In this document: positions 34,267 to 43,321 of the stretch, piece by piece | Numbering within the stretch: position 1 is the first letter of the stretch | How the letters are laid out: each line of letters starts with the position of its first letter | Assembly (NCBI GenBank): GCA_016933255.1 | Contig: JAFGBF010000020.1 | Coordinates: forward strand, 1-64,000 | DNA: 64,000 nt | Reading direction: 5' to 3' | Origin: Candidatus Krumholzibacteriota bacterium | GTDB taxonomy: Bacteria > Krumholzibacteriota > Krumholzibacteriia > Krumholzibacteriales > Krumholzibacteriaceae | Position numbers and translations under genes: made by a program | Notes under the pieces: generated by a model | Seen by the model: only the letters and a program-made list of their open reading frames with translations | Told to the model about the DNA's origin: nothing | Databases searched by the model: none

Positions 34267-36558
34267 ATGAAAGTCCGGATCGTTTTGCCGGTTACTGTCG
34301 TTGCGGTTGTTTTATTGCTTGCGGCAGGTTGCCTGCATGCGAGATGGCCGGAGAATGGCCTGCTGGTCAAGCAGACCGCCGAATGGCACATCGAACAGAT
34401 AAGTGTTTCCGACGGAGCGGACGGTGTAATTATAGTATGGGCAGAGAGTGATACCGGCAGCAAGAACATCTACGCCCAGCGTATAGATAAATACGGAAGC
34501 CTCCTCTGGCAGGAGAGCGGGGTCGTTGTCTGCGATACCACGAGTACTCAAAGCGGTATGAGAATCATAAGCGATGGAAATGGCGGCGCAATCATAATCT
34601 GGAGTGATAAAAGGAACGGTTTCTGGAACCTCTATGCCCAGAAGATAAATGAGGGTGGGAAAATCTTATGGGCGACGTATGGAGTGCCTATAACAACCTC
34701 GGAGCTGGACAGGTCCGGCTCAACAGTCGTAACAGACAGGGCGGGAGGAGCGATCGTAACCTGGTTCGACTATAGAAACGTCGAGACCGATATTTTCGCC
34801 CAGCGTATTGACTCCGGAGGAAACGTTCTATGGACGCCGGAAGGCATTCCGGTCTGTGACGCTGCCGATCATCAGTTTTATCCTAGTATGATCGAAGATG
34901 GATCCGGAGGTGCGATTATCGTATGGAAAGATGACAGGGGTGTTGACGCGGATGTGTACGCTCAACGGGTAAACAGTGGCGGTCTCCGCCAGTGGATCAC
35001 TTCGGGAGTGGTCGTTTGCAGCGCGGCGGGCAACCAATTTCCGTCGAGAATAATTTCCGATAGTGCCGGCGGGGCAGTGGTCTTGTGGTTGGATGACCGC
35101 GATGGAAACGATGACCTCTATTCACAGAGGATTAGCGGGGACGGGGCCTGTCTCTGGGCTGCAGATGGACTTGCCGTCTGCACATACGCCGCGAAGCAGG
35201 ATCACGGCATGATGGCTCTTTCGGACTGCGGAAAAATATTTTTCACATGGCAGGACTCGCGCAATGGATCCGATTATGATATTTACGCTCAGCTCGCCGA
35301 GACGTCAGGAACGATTGAATGGCCGACGGACGGTGTCGTGGTCTGCGATGAGATAAACAATCAGTCAGAACCGCACATCTTCTCGTGCGATCCGTCGCGC
35401 TTGTATATCTCATGGGAGGATGAACGCAGGTATCCTATGGATTCTGATGTATATATTCAAAAGATCGATACATTTGGTTATCACGGATATGCCGAACCGG
35501 TCATCGAGCATATTGAAGATCTTCCGGAGGACCAGGGAGGGTGGGTCAGGATGGCGATCAGGGCTTCCGATTATGATATGGCAGAGGAGACGGTCTATCC
35601 GGTAACAGGCTACAACGTCTGGAGACGGATCGATTCTCCTTCGGAAGCTGCTTACCTGGTAACCCGTGACAAGTATGACCTTGGTGTAGTCGGTTCAGTC
35701 CCCTCCCGGCCGCTTGAATCGATCAATGTTCCGGGGGTTGTCATATCGTCGGGTCTGGCAATGATTCTGGGACTGCCGCCGGGGGAGTGGGAGTCGCTCG
35801 GATTTCACGCGGCTACCCAGGAGAAATTTGTCAATATCGCCGCTCCGACCAGGAGCGATTCGGTTGCTGGTGATTACAATTGGGAAACATATCTGCTGAC
35901 CGCGCATACGACGACTCCCTCAGTATATTTCACTTCGCTAGCCGATAGCGCCTATTCGGTCGATAATATACCGCCCGCTCAGCCGACCGGTTTTATCGGT
36001 GAACCGGTTATCGGGCCCCCGGGCCTTTTGCTTTCGTGGGATCCAAATGTGGAGCCTGACCTCTGGGGATATTATCTATACAGGGGATCAAACGGTGGTT
36101 TTATTCCCGGACCGGCAAATTATCTCGGATCAACGACCGATGTTACATTCACCGATAATTATTCCCAGTGGAGCAGCAGTTATTACAAGATTGCAGCGGT
36201 AGATTACCAGGGCAACATGAGCCCATACGCCTTACTGTCCCCTGAGAACATAACAGGCGAAGATAATGACGGCCTTCCGGATGCCGATTATCTGGCACAA
36301 AATTATCCCAATCCTTTTAATCCGCATACGGTGATCAGGATTGGCCTGATCGGCAGCTCGGATGTCGAGCTTGGTATTTACAATGTAAAAGGCGAGTTGG
36401 TTCGGATGCTGGTGAAAACATTTTTACCATCCGGACATTATACATATTCCTGGGGTGGACGGGATGCCGGTGAAAGCCCGGTCTCAAGCGGCATATACTT
36501 CTATCGGCTTGTCGCCGGCGATTTCGTACGGACGAAGAAGATGGTGCTTCTTCGCTGA
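34267..36558 (+). CDS. secreted repeat protein, seven DGxGGAIIxWxDxR repeats, sorting tail
   Basis: 763 aa. A signal sequence (LLLAAGCLHA, possibly a lipobox) precedes seven repeats of about 48 residues (roughly 40-375), each of the form DGxGGAIIxWxDxRxGxxDIYAQRI..G..LW..GVxVC. Most end with Cys. Seven such four-strand units suggest a seven-bladed propeller. A fibronectin-like region follows (YNVWRR; NIPPAQPTGF onward), then a sorting tail (AQNYPNPFNPHTVIRI to TKKMVLLR). It is paralogous to the eight-repeat protein at 43322. ATG 34267 has AAAGGGAG upstream; earlier in-frame starts lack one. Confidence 0.82.
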   Translation: MKVRIVLPVTVVAVVLLLAAGCLHARWPENGLLVKQTAEWHIEQISVSDGADGVIIVWAESDTGSKNIYAQRIDKYGSLLWQESGVVVCDTTSTQSGMRIISDGNGGAIIIWSDKRNGFWNLYAQKINEGGKILWATYGVPITTSELDRSGSTVVTDRAGGAIVTWFDYRNVETDIFAQRIDSGGNVLWTPEGIPVCDAADHQFYPSMIEDGSGGAIIVWKDDRGVDADVYAQRVNSGGLRQWITSGVVVCSAAGNQFPSRIISDSAGGAVVLWLDDRDGNDDLYSQRISGDGACLWAADGLAVCTYAAKQDHGMMALSDCGKIFFTWQDSRNGSDYDIYAQLAETSGTIEWPTDGVVVCDEINNQSEPHIFSCDPSRLYISWEDERRYPMDSDVYIQKIDTFGYHGYAEPVIEHIEDLPEDQGGWVRMAIRASDYDMAEETVYPVTGYNVWRRIDSPSEAAYLVTRDKYDLGVVGSVPSRPLESINVPGVVISSGLAMILGLPPGEWESLGFHAATQEKFVNIAAPTRSDSVAGDYNWETYLLTAHTTTPSVYFTSLADSAYSVDNIPPAQPTGFIGEPVIGPPGLLLSWDPNVEPDLWGYYLYRGSNGGFIPGPANYLGSTTDVTFTDNYSQWSSSYYKIAAVDYQGNMSPYALLSPENITGEDNDGLPDADYLAQNYPNPFNPHTVIRIGLIGSSDVELGIYNVKGELVRMLVKTFLPSGHYTYSWGGRDAGESPVSSGIYFYRLVAGDFVRTKKMVLLR

Positions 36559-36685
36559 TTGGGTTCGGTATCGTGCACCAGGTTTCATTTGTATCAGCTC
36601 GAATTCGATTATGATAATATAGATGATGCGCAGGCAGTATGCTTCAAATAACTTGGGCATCCGCAAATACGCGAGAGGACGACAG

Positions 36686-37633
36686 ATGAAAAAGATCAGA
36701 CTCGGAATAAGCTCTTGTCTTCTGGGAGAAAACGTCAGGTATAACGGCGGGCATCAGCTCGACAAGTTCCTCAGGGATACACTTGGCAAATATGCCGAGT
36801 ATGTACCGGTATGTCCCGAAGTCGAATGCGGGCTGAGTATTCCGAGGGAGGCGATGAGGCTGGTCGGAGATCCAGAGGATCCCAGGCTGCTGACCCGTAA
36901 TACATTGGTCGACCATACGCACAGGATGAAGAAATGGGCGGCGAAACGTCTCAGTGAACTTGAAGGGGAAGACCTGCGTGGATTCATCTTCAAGAGCCGC
37001 TCTCCGAGCTCCGGCATGACGGGGGTAAAGGTATACGACGAGACAGGCACACGTATAAAAAAGGGCACGGGAATATTCGCCAGGGCCTTCATGGACTGGT
37101 TCCCGATCCTGCCGGTGGAAGACGACGGTCGCCTCCACGATCCGGGCCTGCGGGAAAACTTCATAGAAAGGATATTTACCTACGACCGCTGGCGGAATAT
37201 GGAATCATCGGGCAGGACCCGAGGCAAGCTTGTGGAATTCCACTCGCGGCACAAATATCTTATTCTTTCGCACAGCAGAAAGGCCCTCAAGGAACTCGGT
37301 GCACTTACCGCACGTGCGGGGAAGACTTCCGCAGCAGAGCTTTACGGTTCGTATGTGACGACGCTGATGGAGGGGATGAAGCTGCAGGCCACTGCGAAGA
37401 AGAATGCAGATGTGCTGATGCATATCATGGGGTATTTCAAGAAAGATCTCTCTTCGGATGAAAAGCAGGAACTGCTCGAGATATTCGACAATTTTCGGAA
37501 AGGGCTTATCCCTCTGGTCGTCCCCGTGACGCTGCTTAATCATTACGTGAGAAAATATGCGCCGGAATATCTGATGGGCCAGTACTACCTGGATCCCCAT
37601 CCCGACGAGCTGATGCTGAGGAACCATGTGTGA
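36686..37633 (+). CDS. DUF523 and DUF1722 (YbgA-like) protein
   Basis: 315 aa. The DUF523 half has GISSCLLGENVRYNGGH, CPEVECGLSIPREAMRL and FKSRSPSSGM, with conserved Cys in the first two. The DUF1722 half (from about residue 195) has LVEFHSRHKYLILSHS and VPVTLLNHYVRKYA. This fusion is widespread; DUF523 proteins are linked to 2-thiouracil desulfidase chemistry and DUF1722 to YbgA next to photolyase. The function here is not certain. ATG 36686 follows GAGAGGACGAC. Confidence 0.88.
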   Translation: MKKIRLGISSCLLGENVRYNGGHQLDKFLRDTLGKYAEYVPVCPEVECGLSIPREAMRLVGDPEDPRLLTRNTLVDHTHRMKKWAAKRLSELEGEDLRGFIFKSRSPSSGMTGVKVYDETGTRIKKGTGIFARAFMDWFPILPVEDDGRLHDPGLRENFIERIFTYDRWRNMESSGRTRGKLVEFHSRHKYLILSHSRKALKELGALTARAGKTSAAELYGSYVTTLMEGMKLQATAKKNADVLMHIMGYFKKDLSSDEKQELLEIFDNFRKGLIPLVVPVTLLNHYVRKYAPEYLMGQYYLDPHPDELMLRNHV

Positions 37634-37688
37634 ACCAGGGGGATTCTGCCCTCTAATAATTCCATCCTGTTCCTGAGTGCTTGACGGC

Positions 37689-38168
37689 TTACATACGCGC
37701 TACAAGCATCTCGGATAGGTCTGCGACGTGAGCCCGCTCCTCGTCTATCACAGCCTGCACTAAATCCACGTTCTGTCCGGACGGCACCATTTTTTGCATC
37801 TCGATAAAGAAGAGCAATGTGTCTTTTTCCTGCGCGAGCGCGAACTTGATCGCCTCTATATCACTGCCGACCTTTTCAGCCTTTTCAATCGTGTCTTTTT
37901 CCTGCAGGTATTCATGTTTCGAGAGGAAGCTGTTGTAGTATTTTTCGTACTGCCCGGCATATTCTTCCTGCGGAGTGTAGTCGCTCATTTCTTCGAGCAT
38001 CTGCTGGAAACGCTTCGAATGGTCTAACTCCTGTTCCCTGATCTTGAGAAATCTCGACCTGAGCTCAGGGTCCTCAACTATTTCCGCAAGTTTTTCGTAG
38101 AATGCGGCTCCCACGTCCTCGTCACGTTTCGCCGACCTGATAAGTTCCCGGACATTGATAATAGACAT
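37689..38168 (-). CDS. ferritin-like/rubrerythrin-type diiron protein
   Basis: 159 aa four-helix bundle. Carboxylate-His motifs EQELDH and EERAHV, with Glu in the other two helices (AAFYEKLAE, FFIEMQK), match a di-iron ferritin-like site. There is no C-terminal rubredoxin domain. It probably scavenges peroxide or stores iron in the cytoplasm. It is divergent from the DUF378 gene. Confidence 0.85.
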   Translation of the reverse strand: MSIINVRELIRSAKRDEDVGAAFYEKLAEIVEDPELRSRFLKIREQELDHSKRFQQMLEEMSDYTPQEEYAGQYEKYYNSFLSKHEYLQEKDTIEKAEKVGSDIEAIKFALAQEKDTLLFFIEMQKMVPSGQNVDLVQAVIDEERAHVADLSEMLVARM

Positions 38169-38376
38169 GAATTATACTCTCCTTTTTTATCACCCGTATC
38201 TGTACTACCAATAGCAGGTGGAATGATTGTACAGATTACAGTGAAAATGAGCAATAACGAAATATCACTATATTCTATTTCGGGCATAGAGCAATTATTG
38301 TGAAATATTTATTGAAATAGTATGTGAGCTTAAGCTAATATCTGAACAACCCAATTAAACGATGGAGGTGAGTTGA

Positions 38377-38583
38377 ATGAATAAACTTTCCATTGTCGAC
38401 TGGATCGCTCTGATATTGATCGTTGTCGGCGGTCTGAACTGGGGCCTGGTAGGGGCTTTCAATTTCGATCTCGTGGCCGCAATTTTCGGCGCGGGTTCGG
38501 CGATTGCGCGTATTGTCTATATCCTGGTGGGCCTTTCCGCAATCTATTCCATTTTCATACTGGGTAAATTGGGAAAGAAGTAG
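38377..38583 (+). CDS. DUF378 small membrane protein
   Basis: 68 aa with two helices. The family pattern IVDWIALILIVVGGLNWGLVG and YILVGLSAIYSI is clear. ATGGAGGTGAG precedes ATG 38377. The function is not known. The 208-nt gap shared with the ferritin-like gene contains the palindrome AGCTTAAGCT (38327-38336). Confidence 0.9.
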   Translation: MNKLSIVDWIALILIVVGGLNWGLVGAFNFDLVAAIFGAGSAIARIVYILVGLSAIYSIFILGKLGKK

Positions 38584-38591
38584 GTCTTACC

Positions 38592-38615
38592 AGCGGGGGA
38601 CGCAGAACCCCCGCT
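38592..38615 (+). terminator. hairpin after the DUF378 gene
   Basis: A perfect 8-bp stem AGCGGGGG/CCCCCGCT with an 8-nt loop lies 9 nt after the stop. There is no U tract behind it, so termination is uncertain. Confidence 0.4.
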
Positions 38616-38897
38616 CATTCACTATAAAAACGAAAGTCCTGTTTAACAGTTTCCCCTTTCCATTCGCCGATGATTCCCGTTTTAATATAAGTTCCACAAC
38701 ATAACATGCTGGTAATCTTCAATGAAGAAAAATTTGTCAGGCCTCTTTCTTCCCAGGCCCCTTCCCCGCGAGCGTGATGAATGCGTAGATTTCAGATGGA
38801 CTGGATTTTGCTCAAAGAGTCAGAGTCGATGCAGCCGGTACAGATTGTTATGAAGGATGAAGAAACGAATGACCGCTCTTGAACCACGGGAGAAATT
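38616..38897. other. intergenic stretch without recognised elements
   Basis: No gene, repeat or promoter was recognised between the DUF378 hairpin and the next gene. GGGAG at its end serves that gene. Confidence 0.5.
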
Positions 38898-39572
38898 ATG
38901 AGGAACTATAGAGAATCGGGATTGATCGCAGTAACGTGCATATTTATGCTGCTGACATTCGCAGACGGCAAGACGGAGGAAGTTTCGCTCGAGACCACTG
39001 AATATGAACTGATGTCGCTTATAATAGAAGATGAATACGAAGGGGAATTCAGTCCGATACTGATCAACAGCGAGACTGAATCGTGGTGCCTCGGAGGACA
39101 GCTGGGGATTCTCCAGAAGACATGGCCGGAGCTGAAAAACGAGACGATAGATGCTCTTATAGTAAATAACAGGGGCGCAACATGCCGCCTTGAGAAGCAG
39201 TTTCGCCTCCCTGTCGAATACAGGCTCCTGTCAGAACAGGAATACCTCAAAGTACTTCAGATCGACAGGACGCTCAATGCCGGTGCGGCATCTGCAGGTG
39301 CTGGAAATGATCAATACGCCTCGCCGATTGCCGATGCCGGTCCTGACTGGGATAACTTCGACAGGCTGTTTCCTGAATCCCAGGGATACCTGACATTCTC
39401 AAGAGCGGGATTCGACTCCGAAGGTACCCAGGCTCTGGTTATATTCTGCAATTCATACCGGTGCAATGGTGCCAGGGTAAGGCCTGCGACGCGAAAGATC
39501 GCCTGCTTCATGAAAAGAAAAGGGGTCTGGGAGCTCGCCGGAGTATCGTGCAGTATCAATATCATGTATTGA
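38898..39572 (+). CDS. secreted protein of unknown function
   Basis: 224 aa with a signal peptide (residues 1-24, LLTFADG). The C-terminal half has WDNFDRLFPESQGYLTFSRA, GFDSEGTQALVIFCNS and KRKGVWELAGVSCSI. I recognise this pattern from hypothetical proteins of several phyla, but no function is attached. Two Cys in the second half could form a disulfide. It has its own GGGAG site. Confidence 0.7.
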   Translation: MRNYRESGLIAVTCIFMLLTFADGKTEEVSLETTEYELMSLIIEDEYEGEFSPILINSETESWCLGGQLGILQKTWPELKNETIDALIVNNRGATCRLEKQFRLPVEYRLLSEQEYLKVLQIDRTLNAGAASAGAGNDQYASPIADAGPDWDNFDRLFPESQGYLTFSRAGFDSEGTQALVIFCNSYRCNGARVRPATRKIACFMKRKGVWELAGVSCSINIMY

Positions 39573-39630
39573 CGGCCTTTGGGGCCGATCACACGCCGGA
39601 GAGCGTACTGTCTGATAAGAATGATCAGGG

Positions 39631-39659
39631 TTGCCTTCTCGTAATATTTCTGGTATGAT
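39631..39659 (+). promoter_or_regulatory. promoter for the C25 peptidase gene
   Basis: TTGCCT (39631-39636), 17 nt, TATGAT (39654-39659), with the start codon about 40 nt downstream. Confidence 0.5.
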
Positions 39660-39699
39660 TACCCTTTGATTGTCCACAAACATTAAAGGGAGCTGGATC

Positions 39700-42600
39700 A
39701 TGAAATCGGTGGTTTTCACTGCACTGCTGATCGTACTTTTCATTGCTGTTCCGGCTAGCGCCCAGCAGCAATTCATTGATTATTCGCAGGTATCTCTCCT
39801 TAGGTGGATGGGTACTGAAAAGCCCGATACATACAGCCAATATCTTGCGGCACATCCTCCTCAACCTCTCAAGATCGTGCCCCTGCGGATGGCACCGCCG
39901 CGCAGCCCGCTGGATGAAAACCCGCCGCGCGTACTCGTAATAGTGAACAGCACCCTGCTGCCGCTCATACAGACAAAACTGGATCGGTACATCTCCGATA
40001 TCGAGGCAGAAGGATATGCAGCTGACCTGTACAGCTCGACCCTCGGTACAGCCGAGGATTTGAAAGCCTTTATTCTCTCTGAGTCGACTGATCTGGCCGG
40101 CTGCGTACTCTTTGGGGATCTGCCATGCGCCTGGTACGAGATCGAAGATGATTTCGAAGAGTATGGATACGCATCTTTTCCCTGTGATCTTTATCTTACC
40201 GACCTCGACGGTAGCTGGCTGGATTCAGAGACTGTGTCTCCGATGCAGAGCGGGGTCTACGACACTCATGCCGACGGCTCAGGTGATACGGCCCCCGAGA
40301 TCTTTGTGGGGCGTATCGATGCCTCGCAGATGTCAGGCGATTCCCAGGATATCCAGATCAACGGATACCTCGACAAGCTTCACGCGTGGTATTCTCTGGA
40401 GTTGCCGGTAACCAATTACGCACTGACTTATACTGAGGATGATTGGTCGAGCTTCTCCGATTTTGAGAATGATATCGGCTATGCCTTTCCGGATAGGGAA
40501 GCGATCAAGGCTCCTGATACGAACCGGGACGATTACTGCGACATCCGTTTGACTTCTTCGGTGTATCAATTCATCCAACTCTCCTGTCATTCAAACCCCA
40601 GCGCACATTACTTCAGCCGGGGCGGGCAGCTGTATAATACCGAAATCAGGGCAATTCCGCCGAAGGCTCATTTTTACAACCTTTTCTGCTGCAGCGCTTC
40701 GCGTTACACCTACAGCGATTTTCTCGGCGGTGCCTATATCTTTAATCCCAGCACAACAGCCCTAGCGACTGTCGGCAGTACGAAGACCGGTTCGATGCTG
40801 AACTTCTGGGCCTTCTATCAGCCTCTTGGAGAGGGGAAGACCGTCGGACAGGCCCTGAGCGACTGGTTCAACACCATAGCTCCATATTCATTCGACGAGA
40901 TCTGCTGGCACTACGGGATGGTCATCACAGGCGATCCCCTGATAGTTCCTGTTTCCGGCTTTCTCTCAAGCATCGTGCTCCATCAGCCGAATGGCGGTGA
41001 GGTGCTCTCGGTCGGAGAGGAGTATGAGATACAGTGGTGGACAAGCGCGATCCCGGACTCGATCTGCATCCTGTTGAGTGTTGACGGCGGGGACACGTAT
41101 TCCCACACGGTAGCGAGCGGCCTCCCAGGCACGGACGAATCATTCGTATGGACGGTCAGCGACTTTCCTGTTTCGCTCTCCAGGATCAGGGTCGAAGCCT
41201 GGTACGGCGGTGAGGTCGTCGGCTATGACTTCTCAGAGTCCGATTTTTTCATACAGGGCGGCCCATACAGGTATGTCTCGAAGACCGGCGGCAACATATT
41301 CCCGTATTCAGCGCCCTCGTGGGCAGCGCTGTCAATTGAGGACGCTGTCGATGCCGCTGATCCCGGGGATTCGATCATGGTCGAGACCGGAACATACTAC
41401 GAGAAGGTGACGTTAGTGAAACCAGTCCATATCATGGGTGGATGGAATGTCGGTTTTACTTTGAGAGACACCAGAGCCTACCCCTCGACGATATCATCCA
41501 GCGGAAGTGTGGTCTCGTTCATTTCGATCCCGGCAGGCACTCCAGGCATTGAAGGGTGCCATATTATAAACGGAATAGGCACAGCTGCCATTCTCCCGGT
41601 CAGCGGCATATATGGCGGAGGGGTGATTTCATACGGTTCCGATGCCATGATCAGAGGCAACGTTATCACCGGATGCGGCTATACGACAAGCTCGGGGTTC
41701 AGCGGTGGCGGAGCTATAGCCTGTTATGACGGCACAGTCACCATTCTGGACAACGAGATCGTCGACTGCGATGCCCAGAGCGGCGGAGGGATATATCTCT
41801 ATCAGGCTTCAGCCACGATAGAGGGCAATACGATCACTGGATGCCAGCCTGACCCGGGATATTCCGGGACAAAGAACGGCGGCGGCATATACGCGCTTCA
41901 TGCGCCGATGGACCTGTCAGGCAACTCGATCCATGACAATAACGGATATATGGATGGAGGAGGGATCTACGCTAGACTCTCTCCAGTCGTATCTTCTGAA
42001 GACTCCATATATTCCAACGGTGTATCGGGCAAGGGCGGGGGGATCCTCAGTGACCACTCGAGTGTTTCGCTGTCCAGCTGTTTTGTCGGTCAAAACGATG
42101 CGGTTTCGTATGGAGGAGGGATCTATCTCAAGGGCGAACAGTTCGATATCAACAACACGATAGTAACGATGAACCATTCGAGCGGCCTGGGCGGCGGGAT
42201 CTTTGCGGACAGCAGCTGGGGTGACTGGACGAATAATACCATCGACCGCAATACTGCGGATGTAGCGGTCGGAAACGTTTTCACGATGAATGCCGTTTCG
42301 ATGGATATCAGGAACAATATGATTACTTACGGCAGTCCGAACGGATTCCAGCCTTCGATGGGTGCCAATATAACTTTCCAGTACAACGACTGCTACGGAA
42401 ACACTCCGGAGGATGTGACGGGCATTATCCCTGATTCCACAAACATTAGCAGGCATCCTCACTACTCCGATACTGCGCTGGTCGATTACCAGCTCGCTCT
42501 GCACTCTGGAGGAATCGACACAGGCGACCCTTCGATCAGCGATATCGACGGATCGACATCTGATATCGGGGCTTTTGGAGGGCCCGGCAGTTCGAGCCTG

Positions 42601-43197
42601 GCACCCGAATATGTGCATAATCTTGCCGCCTCAGCGATCAACGACACTACGATCGAGATCACCTGGGACGAACCTCTCCCGGGCGAACTTGATTACTATG
42701 CGATCTACGCTGATTCTTTCGAAAACTTCATTCCGGATGCATCGAATTTCCTGACGACCCTGCCGGCATCTGTATTCAGCTACCTCGACAGCGCTCTTGA
42801 CAGCTGTATGTATTACCGCGTAAATGTCATTGGCCTGAACGGATATGCAGGCGGGTATTCTAACGTGGACGGAGACTGTATTAGCGGGACGACTACTGGC
42901 GCGGACGAAATTCCTTCATACGTGAACATGCTTGGCCAGAACTACCCGAATCCGTTTAACGGAAGTACGACGATCACATACTCGATCTCCTCGCCGGCCA
43001 GAGTTGTGCTGAAGATCTACGACACGGCCGGACGGCTGATCCGGACACTCGAAGATAGAGAGAGGGGAACGGGTCAATACCGGATCCTCTGGAACGGCAG
43101 GGACAATGACGCCAGACCGGTTGCATCAGGAGTGTACTTCATGCGGGTAGCGGCAGGTGATTTCAAACAGACGAAGAAGATTGTATACCTGAGGTGA
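39700..43197 (+). CDS. secreted C25 (gingipain-like) peptidase with beta-helix and sorting tail
   Basis: 1165 aa. Signal peptide ending ASAQ (about residue 21). A C25-like domain spans about 60-420, with His297 in LSCHSNP and Cys330-Cys331 in LFCCSASRY, matching the catalytic His and Cys region. An Ig-like segment (HQPNGGEVLSVG, about 428-515) follows. A right-handed parallel beta-helix (about 555-890) carries GGG(I/V) turns such as GGGIYLYQASATIEGN and NNTIDRN. A fibronectin-like piece and a sorting tail follow (GQNYPNPFNGSTTITY to TKKIVYLR). It likely is exported and cleaves extracellular protein; the beta-helix may bind polysaccharide. ATG 39700 has AAAGGGAG upstream. Confidence 0.82.
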   Translation: MKSVVFTALLIVLFIAVPASAQQQFIDYSQVSLLRWMGTEKPDTYSQYLAAHPPQPLKIVPLRMAPPRSPLDENPPRVLVIVNSTLLPLIQTKLDRYISDIEAEGYAADLYSSTLGTAEDLKAFILSESTDLAGCVLFGDLPCAWYEIEDDFEEYGYASFPCDLYLTDLDGSWLDSETVSPMQSGVYDTHADGSGDTAPEIFVGRIDASQMSGDSQDIQINGYLDKLHAWYSLELPVTNYALTYTEDDWSSFSDFENDIGYAFPDREAIKAPDTNRDDYCDIRLTSSVYQFIQLSCHSNPSAHYFSRGGQLYNTEIRAIPPKAHFYNLFCCSASRYTYSDFLGGAYIFNPSTTALATVGSTKTGSMLNFWAFYQPLGEGKTVGQALSDWFNTIAPYSFDEICWHYGMVITGDPLIVPVSGFLSSIVLHQPNGGEVLSVGEEYEIQWWTSAIPDSICILLSVDGGDTYSHTVASGLPGTDESFVWTVSDFPVSLSRIRVEAWYGGEVVGYDFSESDFFIQGGPYRYVSKTGGNIFPYSAPSWAALSIEDAVDAADPGDSIMVETGTYYEKVTLVKPVHIMGGWNVGFTLRDTRAYPSTISSSGSVVSFISIPAGTPGIEGCHIINGIGTAAILPVSGIYGGGVISYGSDAMIRGNVITGCGYTTSSGFSGGGAIACYDGTVTILDNEIVDCDAQSGGGIYLYQASATIEGNTITGCQPDPGYSGTKNGGGIYALHAPMDLSGNSIHDNNGYMDGGGIYARLSPVVSSEDSIYSNGVSGKGGGILSDHSSVSLSSCFVGQNDAVSYGGGIYLKGEQFDINNTIVTMNHSSGLGGGIFADSSWGDWTNNTIDRNTADVAVGNVFTMNAVSMDIRNNMITYGSPNGFQPSMGANITFQYNDCYGNTPEDVTGIIPDSTNISRHPHYSDTALVDYQLALHSGGIDTGDPSISDIDGSTSDIGAFGGPGSSSLAPEYVHNLAASAINDTTIEITWDEPLPGELDYYAIYADSFENFIPDASNFLTTLPASVFSYLDSALDSCMYYRVNVIGLNGYAGGYSNVDGDCISGTTTGADEIPSYVNMLGQNYPNPFNGSTTITYSISSPARVVLKIYDTAGRLIRTLEDRERGTGQYRILWNGRDNDARPVASGVYFMRVAAGDFKQTKKIVYLR

Positions 43198-43254
43198 CAG
43201 GGAAGTCTTCGGATATCACTTCAATTTTCATGATTTCTGTGATACAATCAAATG

Positions 43255-43282
43255 TTGTTTTGCGAGGTTACGGGCTTATACT
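43255..43282 (+). promoter_or_regulatory. possible promoter for the eight-repeat protein gene
   Basis: TTGTTT, 16 nt, TATACT, with the start codon about 40 nt downstream. Confidence 0.35.
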
Positions 43283-43321
43283 GCTCAGCTGTATAAACCA
43301 TTTCAACAGGGAGCAATCATT

